From the NCBI GenBank assembly GCA_947461125.1, contig CANHHX010000001.1:1-64000 (forward strand): a DNA stretch of 64,000 bases, given 5' to 3'. Below the pieces are notes generated by a model. That model did not search any database. It had not been told where the DNA came from and worked only from the letters and a program-made list of their open reading frames with translations. Positions 17,745 to 26,472 of the stretch are shown here, piece after piece. Position 1 is the stretch's first letter. Every line of letters starts with the position of its first letter. Source of the stretch: Bacteroidota bacterium. GTDB taxonomy: Bacteria > Bacteroidota > Bacteroidia > Chitinophagales > Chitinophagaceae. A program made the translations under genes and the position numbers.

Positions 17745-17829
17745 TAAATTTGGTGCATTAAAATGCAATTAAACATCATTCGAAAATACTCGCGGATAAG
17801 TGGTAATTTTAAATACTCCTAATTAATCC

Positions 17830-18573
17830 ATGATCTACTTACACAAAATACTACCCATATTCGTACTTCCTATCATGCTATTCATAATAGTAATACTAAT
17901 AGGATTAATCAAGAATAAGAAAAAGCTAATCTATATAGCAATAGGGGTACTATATATCATATCTACCCCTATATTCTCTAATAACTTCTTTAAACTAGTA
18001 GAAGGTAGTGGGCATAATGATTATAGAAAGCCAATTAGCACTATAGATAGTGCAGATGCAATTGTAGTACTAAGTGGAATGTTGGAAATAAATGAAGTGG
18101 GAGATACAACCTACATAGAATGGGGAGACCCAGATAGGTTTTTTGGAGGGATAGCTTTGTTTAAAGCGGGTAAGGTTCAAAAGCTAGTATTTACAGGAGG
18201 CTAAATGCCATGGGATAAAGCAAAGAAAACGGAGGGAACAGTGTTAAGGGAGTATGGAATTTCAAATGGCATACCATCTGAAAAGATTTCTGTAAGAAAA
18301 CATTTGGACAAGACTGCAGGCAAGGCAGTGGCTGTAAAAGAACTAATAAGCCCAAGTAAAAGAATTATACTTGTAACATCGGCTTTTCATATGTATAGAG
18401 CGCAGCGGTTGTTTGAGAAACAAGGATTTATTGTAATTCCTTATAAAGTAGATTTTAAGGCAAGTGGAAGTAATCAAGTCATGTTTATGGACTTTCTACC
18501 GAGTGCTATTAATTTAGAATTAACGGAAATTGGAATCAGAGAGATTATAGGAAGATTATATTATTTATTATAA
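17830..18573 (+). pseudogene. YdcF/DUF218 family protein interrupted by one in-frame stop
   Basis: Two open stretches, 17830-18201 and 18205-18573, lie in the same frame, separated by a single TAA at 18202-18204. Together they make one complete DUF218 (YdcF/SanA-like) protein: two membrane helices at residues 7-27 and 35-50, the strand ADAIVVLSG, then DRFFGGIALFKAGK, LVFTGG directly before the stop, PWDKAKKTEG directly after, and ILVTSAFHMYRAQRLF. The family occurs in envelope biology and its reaction is uncertain. One base change from a sense codon such as CAA or AAA would explain the stop. The flanking conservation suggests recent inactivation, readthrough or a sequencing error. Confidence 0.82.
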
Positions 18574-18618
18574 ATAACTATTAAATATAATAATTAATAT
18601 TAACTATTTTTGTATTCT

Positions 18619-19572
18619 ATGCACGTAACAGCACATTTAGCAAAAGCAAAAGACACGTTGGTCTCCTTTGAGATCCTGCCACCTTTAAAGGGCAAGACAA
18701 TCACTTCTATCTATGACCATTTAGACCCCTTAATGGAGTTTAAGCCTTCATGGATTAATGTGACTTACCACAGAAGTGAAACCATGTTTAAGAAAAAAAC
18801 AGATGGCACTTTTGAAAAAGTAGATGTAAGAAAACGTCCAGGTACTGTGGGTATTTGTGCTGCGATCATGAACCATTATAATATCGATGCGGTACCACAT
18901 ATTATTTGTGGCGGTTTCACTAAGCGTGAAACAGAAGATGCCTTGATTGATTTGCAATTTTTAGGGATAGACAACGCCTTAATTTTAAGAGGGGATGCTG
19001 CTAAGAATGAATCTAGCTTTGAACCAGAGCCAGGTGGCAATAAATATGCGATTGATTTATTAAAGCAGGTTGGACAATTGAATCAGGGTATTTATTTAGA
19101 CGAAGATATTTTAAATGGTGGCAAGACCGATTTTTGTATGGGTGTTGCTGGTTATCCAGAAAAGCATTTTGAATCTCCCAATTTTGAAATCGATTTAATC
19201 AAAACAAAAGAGAAAGTGGATGCAGGTGCAGACTATATCATGACCCAAATGTTTTTCAACAACCAAAAGTTTTTGGACTACGTGCAAGCCTGTCGCGATA
19301 TGGGTATTACTGTGCCAATTATCCCAGGATTAAAGCCAATTACGAATAAAAAGCAATTGACTATTTTACCAAGAATATTCCATGTAGACATCCCAACAGA
19401 TCTATCTAATGCGATCAACAAATGCAAGACAGACGCGGAATGCGAGCAAGTGGGTACCGAGTGGTTGATCCAACAAAGTAAAGAGTTGAAAGCAGCTGGT
19501 GTACCCGTGTTACACTATTATACTTTAGGAAAACCTAAGGTGATCAGAGAAGTTTGCCAACAAATTTTCTAA
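18619..19572 (+). CDS. metF: Methylenetetrahydrofolate reductase
   Basis: A 317-residue MTHFR-family flavoprotein that reduces 5,10-methylene-THF to 5-methyl-THF for methionine synthesis. The N-terminal strand VSFEILPP carries the conserved glutamate. NVTYHRSE, the nucleotide and flavin-site strand ALILRGD and the late FHVDIPTDL segment follow the family order over a normal length. The frame opens at a TTG (18610), but the ATG at 18619 is the better start. A TATTTTTG motif at 18605-18612 is close to this ATG and would give almost no leader. The gene converges on metK, the next enzyme class in methyl-group metabolism, with a shared terminator. Confidence 0.93.
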   Translation: MHVTAHLAKAKDTLVSFEILPPLKGKTITSIYDHLDPLMEFKPSWINVTYHRSETMFKKKTDGTFEKVDVRKRPGTVGICAAIMNHYNIDAVPHIICGGFTKRETEDALIDLQFLGIDNALILRGDAAKNESSFEPEPGGNKYAIDLLKQVGQLNQGIYLDEDILNGGKTDFCMGVAGYPEKHFESPNFEIDLIKTKEKVDAGADYIMTQMFFNNQKFLDYVQACRDMGITVPIIPGLKPITNKKQLTILPRIFHVDIPTDLSNAINKCKTDAECEQVGTEWLIQQSKELKAAGVPVLHYYTLGKPKVIREVCQQIF

Positions 19573-19590
19573 TTTATTAACTATTAGACA

Positions 19591-19624
19591 TAAAAAAAGC
19601 CCTGTAGAAACAGGGCTCGCTTTG
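19591..19624. terminator. Bidirectional terminator between metF and metK
   Basis: Stem AGCCCTG/CAGGGCT with a six-base loop, preceded by seven A residues and followed by a T-rich run. It serves both convergent genes. Confidence 0.88.
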
Positions 19625-19632
19625 TTTATTTA

Positions 19633-20883
19633 TTATAATCCAAAAGTCTTTTTGACTTTGGAGACATAATCTAATTTCTCCCAGGTAAACAATTCCACTT
19701 TCATGGTCTTTGTTTTACCATCTGGAGTTGTGAATGTTTTAGTCACTGTTTCGTTCTTACGACCCATGTGGCCATAAGCTGCAGTCTCACTATACATTGG
19801 CGTTCTTAACTTTAATCTTTGCTCGATAAAGTAAGGACGCATATCGAAGATGCCTTCTACTAACTTACCAATTTGACCATCTGTCATTTTTACTTTAGCA
19901 GTACCGTACGTATTTACGTTGATCGATGTTGGCTTAGCCACACCAATCGCGTAAGAAACTTGAACCAATACTTCAGAAGCTACACCTGCAGCTACCAAGT
20001 TCTTAGCAATATGACGTGTTGCATAAGCAGCAGAACGGTCAACCTTACTTGGATCTTTACCAGAGAAAGCACCACCACCGTGTGCACCCTTACCACCGTA
20101 AGTATCAACGATGATCTTACGACCAGTTAAACCAGTGTCACCATGAGGACCACCAATTACAAACTTACCTGTTGGGTTAATATGGTACTTGATATCCTTG
20201 TTAAATAATTTTGCGTATTTCTTGTATTTCGCCTGCACTCTTGGGATCAAAATTTCAATGATATCTTTTTTGATCTTCGCTAACATCTTCGCTTCTGAAT
20301 CAAAATCATCGTGTTGAGTAGATACCACAATCGCGTCAATTCTTACAGGCTCGTTTTTGTCGTTGTACTCTAAAGTCACCTGAGATTTTGCATCAGGACG
20401 TAAATATTTAATTGCTTTGTTTTCTCTTCTTAATGCAGCTAACTCAATTAAGATTTTGTGCGCTAAGTCCAAAGCCAATGGCATTAAGTCATCTGTTTCA
20501 TTGGTAGCATAACCAAACATCATCCCTTGGTCACCAGCACCTTGCTCTTCCTTCTTCTTTTTATCTACCCCTTGGTTGATATCAGCAGATTGTTCGTGGA
20601 TTGCAGATAATACACCACAGCTATCCGCTTCAAACATATATTCACTCTTCGTGTAACCAATTTTCTTGATCACATTACGCGCAATCGTTTGTACATCTAA
20701 ATAAGCTTTAGATTTTACCTCACCTGCCAATACCACTTGACCTGTTGTTACTAAAGTTTCACAAGCCACTTTGGATTGAGGATCAAATGCTAAAAAGTTG
20801 TCGATCAATGCGTCAGAAATCTGATCCGCTACTTTGTCTGGATGTCCTTCAGAAACACTCTCAGATGTAAATAAATAAGGCAT
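19633..20883 (-). CDS. metK: S-adenosylmethionine synthase
   Basis: A 416-residue enzyme joining methionine and ATP to give S-adenosylmethionine. Diagnostic motifs are present: [13 protein letters not shown] (residues 14-26), [12 protein letters not shown] (about 118-129, ATP site), and [13 protein letters not shown] with DTYGG and [20 protein letters not shown] in the central domain. The length is within the upper normal range for Bacteroidota. The gene is 56 bases downstream of the last gene of the long polysaccharide operon, with no terminator seen between them, so some read-through is possible. A TATATTTG at 20915-20922 gives it its own likely promoter. SAM would supply the methyltransferases in the operon, but metK is a general housekeeping gene. 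Confidence 0.98.
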   Translation of the reverse strand: MPYLFTSESVSEGHPDKVADQISDALIDNFLAFDPQSKVACETLVTTGQVVLAGEVKSKAYLDVQTIARNVIKKIGYTKSEYMFEADSCGVLSAIHEQSADINQGVDKKKKEEQGAGDQGMMFGYATNETDDLMPLALDLAHKILIELAALRRENKAIKYLRPDAKSQVTLEYNDKNEPVRIDAIVVSTQHDDFDSEAKMLAKIKKDIIEILIPRVQAKYKKYAKLFNKDIKYHINPTGKFVIGGPHGDTGLTGRKIIVDTYGGKGAHGGGAFSGKDPSKVDRSAAYATRHIAKNLVAAGVASEVLVQVSYAIGVAKPTSINVNTYGTAKVKMTDGQIGKLVEGIFDMRPYFIEQRLKLRTPMYSETAAYGHMGRKNETVTKTFTTPDGKTKTMKVELFTWEKLDYVSKVKKTFGL

Positions 20884-20914
20884 ATTGTATGATTTAGATG
20901 TTTATTGTAAAGTG

Positions 20915-20922
20915 CAAATATA
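20915..20922 (-). promoter_or_regulatory. Possible -7 element for metK
   Basis: TATATTTG on the minus strand, 31 bases before the ATG, fits TAnnTTTG. No convincing -33 element was seen upstream. Its location in the only gap between the glycan operon and metK supports a separate promoter. Confidence 0.45.
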
Positions 20923-20939
20923 ATTAATATTCTTAATGA

Positions 20940-21539
20940 TTATCCCATAAACTCTCCCATGGTTACGTGTCCATCTGCACTAATTCCCTTGCGTTGGATG
21001 ACATTAAAAAAAGTCATCCAAAGAATTTTTATATCTAAAGCAAAAGATTGCTTTTCAACATACTCAACATCAAACTTGAACTTTTGCTCCCAACTAATTG
21101 CATTTCGACCATTCACTTGAGCCCAACCAGTAATACCCGGTTTAACATTGTGTCTTTTAGCTTGTTCAGAATTATATCTAGAGAGATATTGCATTAACAA
21201 TGGTCTTGGGCCTACTAAACTCATATCACCCTTTAATACATTTAGCAATTGTAGAAGCTCATCTAAAGATGCCGATCTAACAATACTTCCAACCCTAGTC
21301 AACCTAACATCATCTGGTAAAGGAATTCCATCATTATCAAATGCATCCCTCATTGTTTTAAACTTTACAATCTTAAATGACTTACTATTAAGTCCTGGTC
21401 TTTGCTGAAAAAAGAAAACCTTGCCATTATTGGCAAGGAATAAAAAAATAGCAGTAAGCAGTATAATTGGGAAAAGAATAATTAAAAGCAAGAGTGCAGT
21501 AAAAAAATCACATAAAGGCTTTATAGAATATCTATACAT
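20940..21539 (-). CDS. Short PglC-like phosphoglycosyl transferase
   Basis: A 199-residue monotopic initiating transferase: one re-entrant hydrophobic helix at residues 13-35, then KIVKFKTMRD, LTRVGSIVRSASLDELLQLL with the catalytic Asp-Glu, LVGPRPLL and [13 protein letters not shown]. It contains only the catalytic core, unlike the long WcaJ-like protein at 785-2188. It would transfer a sugar-1-phosphate to undecaprenyl phosphate. Three bases separate it from the aminotransferase upstream, and with the PglD-like gene these form a PglC/D/E-type trio, which in other bacteria makes and loads N,N'-diacetylbacillosamine or a related 4-amino-6-deoxy sugar. It is the last gene of the operon. Confidence 0.93.
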   Translation of the reverse strand: MYRYSIKPLCDFFTALLLLIILFPIILLTAIFLFLANNGKVFFFQQRPGLNSKSFKIVKFKTMRDAFDNDGIPLPDDVRLTRVGSIVRSASLDELLQLLNVLKGDMSLVGPRPLLMQYLSRYNSEQAKRHNVKPGITGWAQVNGRNAISWEQKFKFDVEYVEKQSFALDIKILWMTFFNVIQRKGISADGHVTMGEFMG

Positions 21540-21542
21540 GAT

Positions 21543-22697
21543 TTAGATATGGTTTGAAAATATTTTATCTAAACAATTAAAGATCCTTTCAAATTCTTCG
21601 GCTGTCAAATTTGAACCACTTGGTAGACATAATCCATTTTCGAATAATTTGTCTGATACACCATTTAAATAACTTTTTGAAGAGGAAAATACCGGTTGCT
21701 GATGCATTGGTTTCCACAATGGACGCGTTTCAATATTTTCTTCATCCATAGCTAATCTAATCTCTTCTCTAGTTAATCCATTATTTGTGGCTGGGTCAAC
21801 TACTATACAAGTAAGCCAACGATTAGAATAATATCCTTCTGGCTCTTCTTGAAATTGAATATCAAATCCAGCGTTATTAAATTTTGAAAAGTACTGTTTA
21901 TATCTTTCATTATTTTTTCTTCTAGCAGCTACACGATCATCTAAAACCTCCAATTGTCCTCTTCCTATTCCAGCTAAAACATTAGACATTCTATAATTAT
22001 AGCCAATGTGGGAGTGCTGATAGTGAGGTGCTGCGTCTCTAGCTTGGGTGGCAAGAAAACGGGCTTTTTCAATCATTTCTGCATTCTCAGAAATTAATGC
22101 TCCACCACCTGATGTTGTAATAATTTTATTACCATTGAAGCTTAAAACACCGAACTCGCCAAAGCTGCCACAAGGTTTATTTTCAATACTTGAACCTAAA
22201 GCCTCGGCAGCATCTTCAATTACTGGAACCCCATATTCGTTTGCAATTGAAATTATTTCATTCATTTTAGCAGGCATACCATATAAATGAACAGGAATTA
22301 TAGCTTTGGGTAATTTATCACTTCGTTTTGCTTCTTCAAGTGCAGCTTTTAATAATATAGGATCTATATTCCAAGTGTCGATCTCGGAGTCTATAAATAC
22401 TGGAAGAGCTCCTTGATATGCAATGGGATTAGCAGAAGCAGAAAAAGTAATAGATTGACAAAATACAGTATCTCCTGCTTTGACTCCTAAAAGAATTAAT
22501 GCCAAATGAATTGCCGATGTTCCAGATGATAATGCAGCAGCATGTTTTGTTTGTGTTTGGTCTTGTAAAGCTTGTTCAAAAGCATTTACATGAGGACCTA
22601 AGGGTGCAATCCAATTCGTTGCAAATGCTTCGTTTACATACTGAAGTTCATTTGTTCCTATATGAGGTGAGGAAAGCCATATTTTTGATTTACTCAT
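21543..22697 (-). CDS. DegT/DnrJ/EryC1 aminotransferase, PglE-like
   Basis: A 384-residue PLP-dependent sugar aminotransferase. Visible features are SSGTSAIHLAL (phosphate-binding turn), the VIEDAAEALGS strand, the PLP-binding lysine in SFNGNKIITT, and HIGYNYRMSN near the active site. The family converts a UDP-4-keto-6-deoxy sugar to the 4-amino sugar. It overlaps the downstream end of a PglD-like acetyltransferase by 8 bases, so the pair probably performs amination then N-acetylation. The matching retaining 4,6-dehydratase (PglF type) is not in the window; the dehydratase at 58778 looks PseB-like. The identity of the keto-sugar is therefore inferred. Confidence 0.9.
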   Translation of the reverse strand: MSKSKIWLSSPHIGTNELQYVNEAFATNWIAPLGPHVNAFEQALQDQTQTKHAAALSSGTSAIHLALILLGVKAGDTVFCQSITFSASANPIAYQGALPVFIDSEIDTWNIDPILLKAALEEAKRSDKLPKAIIPVHLYGMPAKMNEIISIANEYGVPVIEDAAEALGSSIENKPCGSFGEFGVLSFNGNKIITTSGGGALISENAEMIEKARFLATQARDAAPHYQHSHIGYNYRMSNVLAGIGRGQLEVLDDRVAARRKNNERYKQYFSKFNNAGFDIQFQEEPEGYYSNRWLTCIVVDPATNNGLTREEIRLAMDEENIETRPLWKPMHQQPVFSSSKSYLNGVSDKLFENGLCLPSGSNLTAEEFERIFNCLDKIFSNHI

Positions 22698-23319
22698 TTT
22701 TTAATTTTTTTATGATTTTTCCAGGAATTCCAACAACTAAAGAATAGTCAGGTACATCTTTTGTAATAACTGCTCCAGCTCCTATAACACACCATTTACC
22801 AATATTAATATTTGGAATAATGGTTGCTCCAGCGCCTATATGTGTACCCTCCCCTACTTTGACATTACCACAAAGTGTAGCTGAAGGAGAAATATGAACA
22901 AAATCACCTATAAAACAATCATGATCGATTGACGCATTTGTATTAATTATGCAATGTTTTCCTACAATTGAATCCCTTTGAACTATAGCATTATGAAAAA
23001 CAACTGAACCATTTTTAAATTTTGCATATTTATCAATAATAGAAGAAGGATGAATAAGAATTGTGAATGGATGTGATATTTTCTCTGAAATCTTCTTTCG
23101 TATATTATTATCACCAATCGATATTATTATTGGAATATTGGGTTTATAATTTTTGTCATAACCAGTAAGTACTGTATATTGATTTAAATAAGTAACTTTC
23201 TCATTATCATCAAAGATGATATCTACAAACCTGCCTATATCTTCAATAATACTAGATATGACTTTCGCATGTCCAGATGCACCATATAATATTACTTTGT
23301 TACTATGCATTACTGACAT
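22690..23319 (-). CDS. PglD/NeuD-type sugar acetyltransferase
   Basis: A 209-residue protein with an N-terminal Rossmann-like sugar-binding part (VILYGASGHAKVISSII) and a C-terminal left-handed beta-helix of hexapeptide repeats (about 90-195, for example IVGKHCIINTNASIDHDCFI, then GEGTHIGAGATIIPNINIGK). The His in NASIDHD corresponds to the catalytic base of PglD. Acetyl-CoA-dependent N- or O-acetylation of a nucleotide amino sugar is expected. Overlaps of 8 bases with the aminotransferase and 17 bases with the glycosyltransferase indicate tight coupling. A second ATG three codons in is also possible. Confidence 0.88.
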   Translation of the reverse strand: MSVMHSNKVILYGASGHAKVISSIIEDIGRFVDIIFDDNEKVTYLNQYTVLTGYDKNYKPNIPIIISIGDNNIRKKISEKISHPFTILIHPSSIIDKYAKFKNGSVVFHNAIVQRDSIVGKHCIINTNASIDHDCFIGDFVHISPSATLCGNVKVGEGTHIGAGATIIPNINIGKWCVIGAGAVITKDVPDYSLVVGIPGKIIKKLKNE

Positions 23320-24550
23320 TTTTAATTATTTCTAGATACTTTAATGCCAATGTATTTCTGTCAAAATTATTGATTGCAAAATTAAAACCGTTTATCCCTT
23401 CTTTAACAACCCTTTCATTGTCATTTAAATAAAGAAGTATCTTTTCCTTAAATTCATACTTATTTTCTGGTTCAACGTAGATTCCACAACCCGCTTCTTC
23501 AACAAGTACTCTTGAAACACCATCAATTAACATAAATAATGGCTTTTTACAACTCATATAATCAAAGGTCTTGTTTGAATAAACTGTTTTAAATGTATCT
23601 ACTTTTTTGAGAACCGAAGCTCCCATATTTGAAGCCAAAATATATTTAAAAACTTCGGACTTGGGAACTGCATCAATAAATCGTACATTTTTAATTTTTC
23701 TACAAGAAACCTCTTCTTTAAGCATCTTTTTTTCCATCCCTTCTCCAATTAACAAAAACAATACTTTCTTGTCTTGTAATAATTCTGCAGTATCAATTAT
23801 CTGCATCAAATGATTGGCAACGCCATGTGCTCCAACATAAGTAATCACGAAGGCATCTTGATCTATATTATGTTCTGTTCTAAAATTATTTATATTAAAA
23901 TTGGCAGCAACGTTACTTACTAAAGAAAAATCTGCAGCATTGGGTATAAAACAAATTTTTTTAGTGTTTACATTTTTATTGTTTACTAAATAAGTCTTAA
24001 ATGCAGGTGTTAATACATTAATTATTGTAGCCTTTCGATAAATAAAACTTTCAAACGTGTAAGCTAATTTTATTATAAACTTATTTTTTAAAATTCCAGT
24101 ATCTATTGCAGACTCTGGCCATAAATCTCGAATTTCAAAGATAAAGGGAACTTTTTTGAAAAATGAAAGTACAAATGAAGTAATCCCAACAAATAATGGT
24201 GGTGATGTAACGATAATTATATCGTATTTTTCTCTTGCGTAAAACAAACCAGCCCATATGCTGCTAAATACAAATGAAAAATATGCCCAAAGCCTTCCTA
24301 AAAAATTTATATTATACGCTTCAGAAACATGACTCCTAATAACTCTTATTCGTTTATCATAATTCTTTTGATCGGAAATATATTTACCTTTGTAGTTTTG
24401 ATTTTTTTTGCCCGAGTTGTAATGTACCATTCCGGCTAATACGGTAATATCATGGCCTTGTTCCGCCCAAAATTTAGTCATCTCATTCCACCTAGATCCT
24501 CCACCATCGTTTTTTTCAAGATAATATTGGTGTATTAATAATATCCGCAT
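23303..24550 (-). CDS. WbuB-like family 4 glycosyltransferase
   Basis: A 415-residue GT-B enzyme. The N-terminus MRILLIHQYYLEKNDGGGSR, the EIRDLWPESAID segment (around 142-153) and the C-terminal nucleotide-binding region resemble WbuB, an N-acetyl-L-fucosamine transferase of O-antigen clusters. It would extend the lipid-linked sugar, perhaps second after the PglC-like initiator. Two bases separate it from the heparinase-like gene upstream. The exact donor cannot be fixed from sequence. The catalytic EX7E element is not in its textbook form (VLVEEAGCGIYVEPEN is the nearest region). Confidence 0.85.
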   Translation of the reverse strand: MRILLIHQYYLEKNDGGGSRWNEMTKFWAEQGHDITVLAGMVHYNSGKKNQNYKGKYISDQKNYDKRIRVIRSHVSEAYNINFLGRLWAYFSFVFSSIWAGLFYAREKYDIIIVTSPPLFVGITSFVLSFFKKVPFIFEIRDLWPESAIDTGILKNKFIIKLAYTFESFIYRKATIINVLTPAFKTYLVNNKNVNTKKICFIPNAADFSLVSNVAANFNINNFRTEHNIDQDAFVITYVGAHGVANHLMQIIDTAELLQDKKVLFLLIGEGMEKKMLKEEVSCRKIKNVRFIDAVPKSEVFKYILASNMGASVLKKVDTFKTVYSNKTFDYMSCKKPLFMLIDGVSRVLVEEAGCGIYVEPENKYEFKEKILLYLNDNERVVKEGINGFNFAINNFDRNTLALKYLEIIKNVSNA

Positions 24551-24552
24551 TG

Positions 24553-26472
24553 CTATTTTTGTATTGAAATAGTTGTTTTGATAAATTTCCCGTTTGTAGA
24601 AAATATAATCTGTTCAGTAGGTTCTTTATAGCCATATAAAGGACTATACCAACCTTTCACACTACTAGTCGAAAATGTACACTTATTTTCAACTTCTATA
24701 TCAAAATCTATGAGCTGATAATGTTGAAATCTTGTGTGCCATATTTGTTTCATTTCGCTTTTTTGGTTGGAATGTATATAATCTTCAATAACCCATTTAT
24801 CAGTATTTTTTTGTTTTTTTATAACACGCTGATGTTTGCATTTTTTATCTAAATATCTAAAAGCGCTAATAGTTGCATCTATCCTAAAATACTGATCTGT
24901 TTCTTCTACTTTAATTTTACTTAACTGTGTCCAATAGAACCAAATGAATCTACCTCCCTTTAACATTTGATCATAATTATCCAACATGACGGTGTTGTGA
25001 GACTGTGTACCAATAAAATATCCAGCTAAGTCTTTATCTAATTCATTATATTTATACGAACCTCCATCAATAAGTATATTATCAGATTTATACCAGAGAT
25101 CAAGATGTAAATTATCTGCTTGTAATGGACGATCTTTGTGTGAACCTGCTCTTAAAAATGTAAGACTTTCATTTTCTCTAATCAAATAATACCCTCCTTT
25201 TTCAAAACTTAATAGGCCTAATTGCTTCTCTATTGGTTTATAGTTTTTAGAAACAAACCTAGAACTTCCAGTTAACCATAATGCATCTTCTATCCAAATA
25301 CCATTATTATATAAATATTTACCAGTCAACACATAATGAAGTACATTCAGTTGAGGCCTAAAATCTCTGTAATTACAATTATTTAAAGGAAAAAATAATG
25401 CCCCATCGTTTGATCCATAGTTAGGCAAATCTCCTTTTTCGGAGTTTTGACACTGGAATAAAAAATTAATTGAATTATACGCTCGCTCATATACTACATC
25501 TTTGAAATATTCTCCATTTAATTCTGAAATTAGAATAGCCTTTGTTAATAACTGAATTACTACCCTATGATAATTCATACTAAATTGAAGAAATGTTCCA
25601 TCTGAATATATTTGATATTCAATCTCTTGTTCAAACCACTTCTTCCCATTTTTTTTCCATTCTCCTTTTTCATCTAACCAAGGAAATAAAAGTCCAACAA
25701 TATATAAGGCTAAAGTTTCAGTTATTGCATGATTATTCCTAACTGCAATTTTGGAAAAATCTATGTGCCTATGAACATGCGTAATTTGTTGAAAAATTGA
25801 ATTAAGTATCTTTTGCCATAATTCTTCGTTGATTAGCCCCTTTTCACTATAAAAATACAAAGCGAATATCCAGTTCAGCACCCTAATAGAAATCTCTTGA
25901 CTACATTTCCAATTAGGTCCCTGATTAATAGGGTTAGCATCTATCCAATCAGCAATTTGCAACAAAACAAAATCTCCATGTTTATTACCGTTGATTTTTT
26001 CATCACGTATTAAATCATACAAAAAGCTAAATCTAGATTTTTCCCACACATATTTAATATCACCAGATTTATTATCATAATCATTAATCTTACTCCAATG
26101 AAGATTTGAAGGATAAACATACCCATTCGATGGATTAGTTACCCAGTTATAATTCTTGCCTAATGAAAATTCCTCTGAATTAAAAAAAAGAAATATTCCC
26201 TCTTTTATCTTAGATGCAGTTTCTGAAACTTTTCGTTTCTCGTCTTCTGGCAATAACAAATCAATTTCTTTAACTTCATCATTATCAAAGAAAAATATCT
26301 TTTTAGTATCAAGCCATTGAGAATAGTTAATAAAAAATTTGGGCTGTACAACTTTAGGGAAAACAATTTCGTACCAACCAAGCTTCGTTCTTATTAAATG
26401 CAATACTCTATAACCAACATAACGAAATCCCATGTTGTTGAGAATTTGCAGTAGCATGAATAATTTGCGCAT
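24553..26472 (-). CDS. Heparinase II/III family protein of a glycan locus
   Basis: A 639-residue protein with the alginate-lyase-like helical N-terminal domain (about 60-380; NNHAITETLALYIVG carries conserved Asn-His) and a C-terminal beta-sandwich (GSHKDRPLQADNLHLDLWYK and the HNTVMLDNYDQM histidine). Its ATG at 26472 shares one base with the wecB stop (TAATG), ruling out the longer upstream ORF start. There is no signal peptide, so it is probably cytoplasmic. Homologues recur beside wecB and the two-domain oxidoreductase in surface-glycan loci, where a lyase or uronate-modifying role is assumed but not shown. Confidence 0.85.
   Translation of the reverse strand: MRKLFMLLQILNNMGFRYVGYRVLHLIRTKLGWYEIVFPKVVQPKFFINYSQWLDTKKIFFFDNDEVKEIDLLLPEDEKRKVSETASKIKEGIFLFFNSEEFSLGKNYNWVTNPSNGYVYPSNLHWSKINDYDNKSGDIKYVWEKSRFSFLYDLIRDEKINGNKHGDFVLLQIADWIDANPINQGPNWKCSQEISIRVLNWIFALYFYSEKGLINEELWQKILNSIFQQITHVHRHIDFSKIAVRNNHAITETLALYIVGLLFPWLDEKGEWKKNGKKWFEQEIEYQIYSDGTFLQFSMNYHRVVIQLLTKAILISELNGEYFKDVVYERAYNSINFLFQCQNSEKGDLPNYGSNDGALFFPLNNCNYRDFRPQLNVLHYVLTGKYLYNNGIWIEDALWLTGSSRFVSKNYKPIEKQLGLLSFEKGGYYLIRENESLTFLRAGSHKDRPLQADNLHLDLWYKSDNILIDGGSYKYNELDKDLAGYFIGTQSHNTVMLDNYDQMLKGGRFIWFYWTQLSKIKVEETDQYFRIDATISAFRYLDKKCKHQRVIKKQKNTDKWVIEDYIHSNQKSEMKQIWHTRFQHYQLIDFDIEVENKCTFSTSSVKGWYSPLYGYKEPTEQIIFSTNGKFIKTTISIQK

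Larger units (their letters stand above)
17177..17829. other. Gene-poor right flank of the island
   Basis: No convincing protein frame in about 650 bases. It holds an 18-base perfect palindrome (17431-17448), a perfect 14-base inverted repeat with arms at 17497-17510 and 17731-17744, and three AAAGTGG-led stretches (near 17278, 17484 and 17719). The AAAGTGGCTCAGTTTGCGCG stretch resembles the repeated ends of some Bacteroidota insertion sequences of the IS21 type, but no transposase remains. Confidence 0.5.

Noticed and set aside
17591-17779. 62-codon minus-strand frame in the right island flank
   Set aside because: No ribosome-binding site, no recognisable motif, and it spans an arm of the inverted repeat; probably chance.
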